Assembly (NCBI RefSeq): GCF_013106755.1
Contig: NZ_WHPF01000009.1
Span: 124,001 to 188,000, forward strand
DNA: 64,000 nt
Source of the DNA: Limnovirga soli
Lineage (GTDB): Bacteria; Bacteroidota; Bacteroidia; Chitinophagales; Chitinophagaceae
Direction: 5' to 3'
How positions within the stretch are numbered: position 1 is the first letter of the stretch; every line of letters begins with the position of its first letter. The translations under genes were made by a program, and so were the position numbers. Below, piece by piece: positions 1 to 6,764 of this stretch. The notes under the pieces are model-generated. The model searched no databases. It was not told the DNA's origin and was given only the letters and a program-made list of their open reading frames with translations.

Positions 1-539
1 GAATAAGGGTCAACAAACATAAATGGTTCATTAACTATAGTCCACATTCTCGAATTGTCTAGCGAAGTAATTATTTCGTTTTCTAGCAGTTTAGAATTTT
101 CCGTTCTCAGAAACGCTATCATTCCTCTATTCGTCACATTAAATGCTCCTAAAACCTCAATATAGTTTCCAAGTTTTCTTGGCATTACATCAGACATAGT
201 CCGTTCCATTGTTTCCTCAATATAAGAGCCTCCGAATCTTAATAAAATATCAAGCGATGAAATTTCTTCAAAAGGCGTGTCACTACCTTGTTGGTAAATT
301 GCCAACCTGTGTGGAGTGTCTTTGTAATAGAGGTAGAATTTAAGTTTGCTTAGTTCACAAACTTCTTTTGCTAATTGAAACGGGATTTCTTCATCTAATA
401 TTTGTCTGTCCTGTCTTTGAACAATTTCGTTTAAGTTGTCGTAATGTGATTTAAATTTTGCCCAACTATCTTTTGAAAGAACAGATTTCAAATTGTCTGT
501 TTCGCTTCTAAATGCAGATATTAGTTCCCAAAATTTCAT
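1..539 (-). CDS. Hypothetical protein, C-terminus cut by window edge
   Basis: An open frame runs from an ATG at 539 to the window edge without a stop, giving at least 179 residues (starts MKFWELISAFRSE). It is rich in charged and aromatic residues, has no signal peptide or membrane segment, and I recognise no domain. It is the fourth gene of the attC-like cassette array: its start lies about 33 bases downstream of a GTTAGCGG cassette boundary (573/572), in the same orientation as the three genes before it. Its 3' end and its own terminal repeat lie outside the window. Reality as a gene is supported by the uninterrupted frame and by its position in the array; function unknown. Confidence 0.7.
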   Translation of the reverse strand, partial: MKFWELISAFRSETDNLKSVLSKDSWAKFKSHYDNLNEIVQRQDRQILDEEIPFQLAKEVCELSKLKFYLYYKDTPHRLAIYQQGSDTPFEEISSLDILLRFGGSYIEETMERTMSDVMPRKLGNYIEVLGAFNVTNRGMIAFLRTENSKLLENEIITSLDNSRMWTIVNEPFMFVDPY

Positions 540-559
540 AGTTGTTGTGATGTCGTGTC

Positions 560-772
560 GGCTTACCGCTAACGGCCAAGGGCTTGACGCAGGTGTGGGA
601 TTAGAATTCCGTCTGCCCAGTACCGCTGCCGATTGAAAATATTTTGTTCAAGTTAAAAACTAAAGTTGAGAGTTGATCGTCAAGCCCGAACTGAAATTGA
701 TTAGCGATATACCGCCCATTGTTCTTCCGTCCAGCCACACTTGCGCTCAAACCCACTGTTGCCTGCAGGCTT
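560..772 (-). repeat. attC-like recombination site ending cassette 3
   Basis: Read on the minus strand, it opens with AAGCCTGCAGGCAAC (758-772) and closes with GTTAGCGG (566-573). The arms GGGTTTGAGCGCAAGTGTGG and, near the other end, the inverse of GGGCTTGACGCAGGTGTGG pair over about 19 bp with an extra base on one side, the asymmetry expected of attC stems. The opening box does not match the closing box of the same site, but it is the inverse of the start of its own cassette (1611-1625). That is the hallmark of a G^TT-type junction. Assignment as a true attC is inference, since the closing box departs from GTTRRRY at one base. Confidence 0.6.
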
Positions 773-773
773 T

Positions 774-1610
774 CTACCATTTGTCAATCATTTGAATTAA
801 GTCGGTCTTGCTATGAGGAATAGCCATGTATTTGCTAAGATCAGAAGGTTGAATTTTGGTTAGTTCTGTTCCGCTTAACAGTCTATGGGAAACTATTGGA
901 TATTCTCCGTAGAAAACATGAGCATCGTTTATTTGAATTGGTTTAAGGGTTGGATATTTTAAAAGAGCATCAAAATTAATATCAACAGTTTGAGAAATAT
1001 AAGAATAAGGCGAAATCAAAAGTGTTTTTCCAAACAAGTCTATTGGACTTAAAAAGCCAGCCACCAATACTCTGGCAAAGCCATATTCATATCTACCAAT
1101 AGGGAAAGCGATTATATCTCCCTGCTTTGCATTTACATTTAACCTCTTAGAATTTAATTGCTCCTTTAACCATCCGAAATAGTTAGATGAACTTTCGGCT
1201 ACATATTTATTAACCCAATTTGTTATATCCTTATAACTGGAAATTTGACCATCCTCCAAGAAACTCCTAATAAAAGTCACATTGCGTTTATTATCATAGA
1301 CATTAATTCCGCCTCCATGAAAGGATCCTGAAAATTGTATCCCAGATCCCTTTATTTTTAAAATACGTTGCACTGTCATTTTCCGCTCCTTTCCCTTTGA
1401 TGTTTTAGGAAGTAGTATGTTTTTGTTTATCGTATTTATTTCGGTATCATATTCAAGATAGCCATACTTATAGTCGATAATTTTTACAATCTTGTCTTTA
1501 TTGAAATAGCCAACAACCGTCTCATTTAGAGATGTTCTTGTCCACGTCTCTTCAACGTGTGAAAGGCCCAAAAATGCTCGATTAATATTTGAAAGTTCGT
1601 AGGGTGTCAT
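774..1610 (-). CDS. Cassette gene, possible Imm26-like immunity protein
   Basis: 278 residues from the ATG at 1610. The frame stays open upstream to 1652, but those 14 codons lie inside the attC-like arm of the previous cassette, so MTPYELSNINRAF is taken as the start. No signal peptide or membrane helix. The C-terminal half has GDIIAFPIGRYEYGFARVL followed by a short beta-rich stretch, which resembles the core of Imm26-type immunity proteins (G-D-x-x-A-x-P-x...YGFGRVL); the N-terminal 130 residues are unrecognised. No partner toxin is adjacent. Orphan immunity genes are plausible integron cargo, but this is inference from one motif. Confidence 0.6.
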   Translation of the reverse strand: MTPYELSNINRAFLGLSHVEETWTRTSLNETVVGYFNKDKIVKIIDYKYGYLEYDTEINTINKNILLPKTSKGKERKMTVQRILKIKGSGIQFSGSFHGGGINVYDNKRNVTFIRSFLEDGQISSYKDITNWVNKYVAESSSNYFGWLKEQLNSKRLNVNAKQGDIIAFPIGRYEYGFARVLVAGFLSPIDLFGKTLLISPYSYISQTVDINFDALLKYPTLKPIQINDAHVFYGEYPIVSHRLLSGTELTKIQPSDLSKYMAIPHSKTDLIQMIDKW

Positions 1611-1751
1611 AAGCTTGCAGGCAACGGAAAAGTGTTTATGAAGTTGTGGCAATTGAAAAACTCCGGATCAATTAACCACAAAGGCAAAATAGCGATTTAA
1701 AGTTGAATGCTTAACGTCCAGCCACAATTTTATAAACACACTGTTAGCTGC
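1611..1751 (-). repeat. attC-like recombination site ending cassette 2
   Basis: On the minus strand it opens with GCAGCTAAC (1743-1751) and closes at GTTGCCTGCAAGCTT (1611-1625). The arms GTGTTTATAAAATTGTGGC and the inverse of GTGTTTATGAAGTTGTGGC match at 17 of 19 positions. The opening box is unlike the closing box of the same site but is the inverse of the GTTAGCTGC that begins its own cassette at 2223-2231. The site is about 127 bp from junction to junction, within the usual attC size range. Confidence 0.65.
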
Positions 1752-1782
1752 TGTTTTTATAGTCTTCGCTTTTTGTGTCAAG

Positions 1783-2160
1783 CTAAATCCAACCCAGTTC
1801 AATAAAATATTCTTTTGCGGATTGCTGAATTTTTTGTTTGTCTAGATGTAATTTTTTGTACTTGTCAAGAATGTCAAAAGAATTTATAATACTATTTGCA
1901 AGTATTACTTGTTTGCGCTCGATAGGTGCTGTCTTTACCTCTTGGTAATCTAACAATATATCCCAATACAAAGCCTTTTCTTTCTTGTCAAAATGATAGC
2001 GAAGTTTAGCTTCAAACGGCAAACAGTTAACTACAAAGAATAACGACACGTCATCGTTACCATACTCCTTATTATGAAAAGGCCTACCAATGCTTAATAA
2101 ACTTAAAAGAGGTTCTAATCCAGCATCTTCCATTGTGTCCGCAGAACTCCTTACGTACAT
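1783..2160 (-). CDS. Cassette gene, hypothetical 125-residue protein
   Basis: Compact soluble protein with no signal peptide or membrane segment. It begins about 70 bases inside cassette 2, after the GTTAGCTGC boundary, and ends about 30 bases before that cassette's attC-like arm. The second half (KALYWDILLDYQEV, then a helix-rich ERKQVILANSIINSFDILDKY stretch) has the look of a polymorphic-toxin immunity protein, possibly of the Imm44 group, but I am not certain of the family. Same strand as its neighbours and no obvious promoter of its own, consistent with cassette reading from outside. Function otherwise unknown. Confidence 0.6.
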   Translation of the reverse strand: MYVRSSADTMEDAGLEPLLSLLSIGRPFHNKEYGNDDVSLFFVVNCLPFEAKLRYHFDKKEKALYWDILLDYQEVKTAPIERKQVILANSIINSFDILDKYKKLHLDKQKIQQSAKEYFIELGWI

Positions 2161-2222
2161 ATATTCTTGTAGTTTTTATTTAACAAATGCAAGTTCTCGA
2201 ACATTTAACTGTTCAAAAAATA

Positions 2223-2422
2223 GCAGCTAACGACCGGGTATTGCTGGTCGTTGGGGTTTGTCGACATCCTGCCCGGTACTTAAGTTAAATTTATAATATA
2301 AAATTGATGATTAGAACTGCAGCTCAAGAGAAATTCGTCCGCCCGAACCACTGCTTGGAACTGTACAGCTGTTGATTGTTATTCCGTCCCGCCCCAATGC
2401 CAGCAATAGCTTTGTTAGCTGC
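2223..2422 (-). repeat. attC-like recombination site ending cassette 1
   Basis: About 200 bp. It opens (minus strand) with GCAGCTAACAAAGCTATTGC (2414-2422 box) and closes with GTTAGCTGC (2223-2231). The arms pair through TATTGCTGG, TTGGGG and the boxes, with small unpaired insertions on one side. Internal GGACGGAATAACAAT and GTACCGGGCAGGA recur with few changes in the site at 560-772, so the sites share interior sequence as well as arms. The 3' end of the gene at 2324 reads into this site. Confidence 0.65.
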
Positions 2423-2998
2423 ATGTCTTTTCCACCATCGCTTAAAAATACCCTTTGCTTTTAAAAATGCAAGTCTCTGTCGCATGACTGGAAAGTTTTG
2501 AATGAAATACTCAGGAGCATATGATTCCAAGATTTGTCTACCAGTTGTATTTTCAATTTGAAATTTATAATTGACGTCGTCTGAAATGTCACCCCCTCTT
2601 GTTTCATTTAGAGAGTCAATATTAAGTGTCCAAAAATTTACTAACGCTAAACTGTCAAATAACTCTGTTACAGCTGACGAGTCCAAGGTTGTGACTTTCT
2701 TGAAATACTTACTCTTCTTTTTACCTTTATTATCGAAGACGTCTGAAGAGCTTTTCCACTTCTTAAAATAAGTCCAGGCAGTCCACATATTTCCTGTCCG
2801 GGTTATGAGGCTGAAATTTTCAGTATTAGACCACCAATAACTTTCTTCGGAGTATGCAAAAACGAAATCAGCTCTTGTTGGCAAAAATTGGAGAAAAGTC
2901 GATGTGTCATTTTTACAAGACGCAAACGTCGGTAATGAAGTCTGTGCGACAATTGTAAGTTGTCCTAAAAGTAAAAATATCAACATTGAAGACTTCAT
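2324..2998 (-). CDS. Cassette gene, secreted hypothetical protein
   Basis: 224 residues with a clear signal peptide (MKSSMLIFLLLGQLTIVAQT), so the product is exported. The mature part is polar and aromatic-rich with no recognised motif. Its start is 14 bases inside cassette 1 (GTTAGCAGC box at 3005-3013). The last 35 or so residues (from about HAANKAIAGIG) are encoded by the attC-like repeat, so this tail is probably incidental and the functional part ends near residue 190. It is the first gene of the array; the sequence to its right is unrelated chromosomal DNA. Confidence 0.65.
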   Translation of the reverse strand: MKSSMLIFLLLGQLTIVAQTSLPTFASCKNDTSTFLQFLPTRADFVFAYSEESYWWSNTENFSLITRTGNMWTAWTYFKKWKSSSDVFDNKGKKKSKYFKKVTTLDSSAVTELFDSLALVNFWTLNIDSLNETRGGDISDDVNYKFQIENTTGRQILESYAPEYFIQNFPVMRQRLAFLKAKGIFKRWWKRHAANKAIAGIGAGRNNNQQLYSSKQWFGRTNFS

Positions 2999-3004
2999 AA
3001 GATT

Positions 3005-3113
3005 GCTGCTAACTCAAAAATAGACGAACAAAACAGCCATACCAAATAAAATCAGCTATTGATAATCAATGCATCTCATGGGCGGTTTTTAAATAGATGG
3101 TGCGTCTATTTTT
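3005..3113. repeat. Array boundary: cassette start box plus perfect inverted repeat
   Basis: GCTGCTAAC at 3005-3013 is the (inverted) start box of cassette 1 and matches the inverse of its terminal GCAGCTAAC at 8 of 9 positions. Just beyond it AAAAATAGACG (3016-3026) is perfectly inverted at 3103-3113. This could be a decayed attC, an attI-like site or a plain hairpin. No integrase gene follows. Confidence 0.45.
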
Positions 3114-3312
3114 TAACAGATGTTTGTACGATTTTCTTCGCCTTCTTAACAGTCGCCATAAAATGCAGCCAGGGATTAAATTCTTTTTTACTAACTACAC
3201 ACTTATTTGCATAGTACCTCCATTCATAAAAGCCCAATAAAGTATCTAACCGTACAAGAGTGCGACGCAAGTAAAGCTGCTGATTGTTTTGTGGCCGGGC
3301 TAATAATTGGCT
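3014..3312. other. Gene-free stretch between cassette array and T9SS gene
   Basis: Holds the 11-bp inverted repeat at 3016-3113 and dispersed repeat copy 1 at 3252. I see no gene in the remaining AT-rich sequence. A small open frame across the dispersed repeat here is not credible. Confidence 0.6.
3252..3306 (+). repeat. Dispersed intergenic repeat, copy 1
   Basis: Canonical head GTACAAGAGTGCGACGCAA followed by GTAAAGCTGC and, 23 bases after the head, the tail GCCGGGCTAATAA. It lies just beyond the 3' end of the T9SS cargo gene. The sequence before the head (AAAGTATCTAACC) is shared with copies 17 and 23. Confidence 0.8.
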
Positions 3313-5436
3313 TTATCGTATCAGGGTTAGCAGGCCGTGTTGGTTTATTGGGATTTTACCATCTACACTTATCATTTGCAGGCTGTAGGCATAAGTACCT
3401 GTGGCGGCGGGTATGCCTTGTACTGTGCCGTTCCACCCCTGGCTGATATTAGCCGTGCTAAATATTACCTGCCCCCAACGGTTGTAAATGGCAAAGCGTA
3501 TTAGCCGGTTGTTTACACCTTTGGGTATGCGGTATGTATCGTTTAACCCATCGGCATTGGGGCTAAAGGCAGTGGGCATAAATATGGTAAATACACATTG
3601 CTGAAATACCTGTATGGTATCTTTTTTTATACCACAGGCATTGGTTACCGCTACAGTGTAGATGCCCGGCGTTGTTACGGTATAGGCGGGGCTGCCGGTG
3701 TTAATGCCGTTCCAGCTATAGTTATTATATCCTGCTGCGGTTTTTAGTACCAGCGAGTCTTTGCCATCCAGGCAATTATCGGGGCCCAGTGCTACGGTAG
3801 GGCTGGAAGAAAACTGCACATCGTAATACACAATACTATCGCAGCCTTTGGTGGTTTTATAGGTGATGCTATAGGTGCCACTGTTGTATACTACATCGTT
3901 ATTGGGTAGTTTATATTGGTTGGCATTACAAAGGTCTGCAGCAGGGGCGGTATTTACCACATCGGTACAACATGTTTTGCGGCATACTATGGTTTGCTGC
4001 AAGTTATAATTGCCGGGGCCAATGCCCGAAACATCGTAAAAGAGCCCATTGGCCTGGTTTTGTAATAGGGTGGAGTCTTCGCTTTTAAACAGGTTCTTAA
4101 TATTACTGGCAGCTATGCTTAAAGGTGCATCAATACAATCGGCATTACCACTGGAATCTGTTTTTACCAATCGTAAATCCGTACTGCCACCATTATGGGT
4201 AAAGGAGAAAAAATAGAGTCCGTAAAGGGTGGATAATACTGCTTTGGTTTCCTGGCTTCGCCCGGTGCCGGGGTAAGATTTTGTCCATTGAATATCGCCA
4301 TCTTTGTTTATCCGCATCAGGTAGGGCGCATCGGCATTGTCCATAAGAATGACCTGGTCTCCGTTGGTGCCTACATCAGTTACATGCGATGCGCTGATGG
4401 GTGGGGCATTGTTTTTATACTGCAATATGGCTTTGGTATGGCCAATGCTATCCAATAATATATTTAATACATTGGTGGCGGTTCTAAAATAAATATAGGA
4501 TGTATCGGCAAAGGAACTAATAAGGCTTAGGTTGCCATCTGGTAATTCGGTAATGCCGGCAACGGGGTCAAAAGTTCTTTGGCGGTTATTGGGGGGCAGG
4601 GTAAAAAAGAATGATTTATCCCATAAACGGTTGCCATAAGTGCTGTTAATATTGGCAATATAATACCCTTGCTTAGGTGGTGTAAAATAGGGGTTGTCTA
4701 AATTTAACAAGGTTAGCTGCTGGGCTAAAACAATATTGCCGTTTTTTAATTGCTTTAGCTTGCCTTGCCCAAAAAAGGCAATATATTTTGTGGGTATGGG
4801 ACTAAAAGTATTTGTCCATTTTAAGGTGCCGTTACGATCTATACATACCATTATATTAACGCTATTATCTGATGAATAGCTTAGGGTAAAAGCATAATCG
4901 CCATTGGCCAGCGGAATAATATCATCTATCTGGCTGCTTAAATTGGAAACAAACATTTTCCCAAACATTTTGGTCCAAATAATATTGCCATATTTATCCA
5001 GCTTTAAAATAACGCCGTATTGTGTAAGCGGGGTGGGTAAGGGAAAGGTGCTGGTATCTACGTTGCCAATATTGCCGGTTACAAAAATATTATCGCCATC
5101 GGCGGGTATGGCTTTGTTAAACTGTATAAAATTAAAATCGCTGCTGGTATAGTGTTTACTTAATAAAACTGTGCCCTGGGGCGAGAATTTGCACACCCAT
5201 CCATCTTTTAATATAGACCGGTAGCGCAATGTAGTGCCTGCACACAATATTTCGTTTTGGCTGGTGAGTACATTGCTGCTAAAAAAATGTACGGTAGGTG
5301 TTGTATAGTTGCTTTGAAAATAATCATCTACACAGCTTTGTGTAAAGCCGGTTATTTGTAGTAAGCTACAAATACAAATGAATAATATGCGTTTACAATA
5401 CAGCGACATATGGTTTATACAACATAGTGTAAGCAA
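3313..5436 (-). CDS. T9SS-secreted protein with gliding-motility-type C-terminal domain
   Basis: 707 residues. An N-terminal signal peptide (hydrophobic RILFICICSLLQITGFTQ) may start at the first Met or more likely at MSLYCKR (5409). The central 450 residues carry repeated blades of the type GVILKLDKYGNIIWTKMFG and INKDGDIQWTKSYPG, suggesting a beta-propeller. A PKD/Ig-like stretch follows (VALGPDNCLDGKDSLVLK). The last 90 residues are the CHU_C-type sorting domain: FMPTAFSPNADGLNDTYRIP, IYNRWGQVIF, W-NG and GTYAY. That domain directs export through the type IX secretion system, so the protein is predicted to be cell-surface or released. Its ligand is unknown. It is probably transcribed alone, since 61 bases separate it from the next minus-strand gene. 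Confidence 0.9.
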   Translation of the reverse strand: MLTLCCINHMSLYCKRILFICICSLLQITGFTQSCVDDYFQSNYTTPTVHFFSSNVLTSQNEILCAGTTLRYRSILKDGWVCKFSPQGTVLLSKHYTSSDFNFIQFNKAIPADGDNIFVTGNIGNVDTSTFPLPTPLTQYGVILKLDKYGNIIWTKMFGKMFVSNLSSQIDDIIPLANGDYAFTLSYSSDNSVNIMVCIDRNGTLKWTNTFSPIPTKYIAFFGQGKLKQLKNGNIVLAQQLTLLNLDNPYFTPPKQGYYIANINSTYGNRLWDKSFFFTLPPNNRQRTFDPVAGITELPDGNLSLISSFADTSYIYFRTATNVLNILLDSIGHTKAILQYKNNAPPISASHVTDVGTNGDQVILMDNADAPYLMRINKDGDIQWTKSYPGTGRSQETKAVLSTLYGLYFFSFTHNGGSTDLRLVKTDSSGNADCIDAPLSIAASNIKNLFKSEDSTLLQNQANGLFYDVSGIGPGNYNLQQTIVCRKTCCTDVVNTAPAADLCNANQYKLPNNDVVYNSGTYSITYKTTKGCDSIVYYDVQFSSSPTVALGPDNCLDGKDSLVLKTAAGYNNYSWNGINTGSPAYTVTTPGIYTVAVTNACGIKKDTIQVFQQCVFTIFMPTAFSPNADGLNDTYRIPKGVNNRLIRFAIYNRWGQVIFSTANISQGWNGTVQGIPAATGTYAYSLQMISVDGKIPINQHGLLTLIR

Positions 5437-5497
5437 ATAAAGTTATGTGTATAAACGCTGGCTTAATAACTTATATGATGAACGTGAAAATTTTGCT

Positions 5498-6451
5498 TTA
5501 AAATACGGGGTAATAAATGCGGGTCACCCATTTGCTGGTATCTTTTTCCATATTGCGGTCAACCTCCCACGATTCAAACGGAATAGCTGGGGCCAGTCGC
5601 TGATAATCTTTTACATAATAATTTATTTGTGTAAAAGCCTCCTCAATTTGGGCCAAACCGCCTTTTACGGGGTCGGTTATCAGTATTTTACCCGGTGGCA
5701 TACGCTTTATTATAAAAGCACCACTGTTATCAGTAGGTTTATTAATCGGTATGGCCACCATGGCTTCGTAGTGGGTGCTGTCCAGCTTCATGGCATTGGT
5801 CATGGGGTAATGTGTTTGGCTAATGCCACGGGTAGCCATAAAGTTTTTAACGCTTTCTATCATGGCGGCCCTGTCTGTAACAGTTGGGTAATGGTCAAAT
5901 ACTTTTTTGGTAGATATTAGCAACGTATCGCTCACCCTGCCCTGAGTAATATTTATGCCATAAATATTTAGATTGTTTTCTAAAAAGACATGCAATTTTG
6001 CCAGCACTTCTGCTACACTGTTGCCCGCATTATCGTAGCTAAAATACTGCGATAGTCTGGTAAATGGGTTATTACTGGCAGGCATACTACATTTCCATTG
6101 CATCATTACCGAGTCTGCAGTTAGTGGTAATAAAATAAGCGCCCCTTTATAGGTATCATCTCCGCTATTAATGTTAACACCGGCTGCGTTATACTTACCG
6201 GTAACAATATCAACGGTTAAACCATTAATGGTATAGGTGGCAGATGTATCGGTAAGCTTATCGGGTTTTGTATTTTCACCGGGCCACCATTTGCTCCATG
6301 TGCTGGGGTTGTCAATCATTCTTTTAACAGCACTATGCGGGCAATTTACCTTTACGGTTTCAACAATATCAAACTGGGAAGGAATTAAAATATACAAACC
6401 TGCAAAAAATAAAACAATTATGCCCCCAATAACCAACAACCATTTTTTCAT
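5498..6451 (-). CDS. Membrane-anchored SRPBCC-family protein
   Basis: 317 residues. One N-terminal membrane segment (residues 4-22) is followed by an SRPBCC/polyketide-cyclase-like domain (VETVKVNCPHSAVKRMIDNPSTWSKWWPG), typical of the START/Bet v1 superfamily that binds hydrophobic ligands. The C-terminal half (YEAMVAIPINKP, then EEAFTQINYYVKDY, then FESWEVDRNMEKDTSKWVTRIYYPV) resembles the GyrI-like / effector-binding small-molecule domain. This two-domain arrangement is common in Bacteroidota and its ligand is not known. The coding start follows a gene-free region holding repeat copy 2. Confidence 0.75.
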   Translation of the reverse strand: MKKWLLVIGGIIVLFFAGLYILIPSQFDIVETVKVNCPHSAVKRMIDNPSTWSKWWPGENTKPDKLTDTSATYTINGLTVDIVTGKYNAAGVNINSGDDTYKGALILLPLTADSVMMQWKCSMPASNNPFTRLSQYFSYDNAGNSVAEVLAKLHVFLENNLNIYGINITQGRVSDTLLISTKKVFDHYPTVTDRAAMIESVKNFMATRGISQTHYPMTNAMKLDSTHYEAMVAIPINKPTDNSGAFIIKRMPPGKILITDPVKGGLAQIEEAFTQINYYVKDYQRLAPAIPFESWEVDRNMEKDTSKWVTRIYYPVF

Positions 6452-6590
6452 ACTGCATTTTCTTTAAAGAGGCTGCAAAGTAGTAAATACTGTAACAAAT
6501 ACAGGCGGCTTTATTTTTTTACCCCAGTCTTTACAAAATTTTAGTAAAAAATTGCCAGTTAATACAGGCTACTTAATAGCTATGTTTTTT

Positions 6591-6644
6591 ATGGGCCCGG
6601 CAATAGCAGTGTAATGTGGCATTACTTGCGTCGCACACTTGTAC
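6591..6644 (-). repeat. Dispersed intergenic repeat, copy 2
   Basis: Inverted copy with head GTACAAGTGTGCGACGCAA, GTAATGCCA block and GCCGGGCCCATAAAAA tail 24 bases from the head. It lies in a divergent intergenic region between the SRPBCC gene and the Mur ligase. Confidence 0.8.
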
Positions 6645-6741
6645 GGCAACAATAACAGCAGCAAAGGCAGGTAACAATAAGCCGGAAGTATAAATTAATG
6701 TGCGTAAAAAAGCATTCGGTACAGGGTATACAAACCCATAC

Positions 6742-6757
6742 TTATTTCTTTTCTTTG
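6742..6757 (+). promoter_or_regulatory. Candidate -7 promoter box for the Mur ligase gene
   Basis: TTATTTCTTTTCTTTG ends 7 bases before the ATG. The identical 16-mer precedes ispD at 30664. It ends in the TTTG of the Bacteroidota -7 consensus (TAnnTTTG). No clear -33 TTTG is visible. Such a position would give an almost leaderless mRNA. Confidence 0.4.
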
Positions 6758-6764
6758 CAGCATT

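Noticed and set aside
3207-3446. 79-codon open frame on the plus strand
   Set aside because: It runs through dispersed repeat copy 1 and into the antisense of the T9SS gene; no start signal and no domain.
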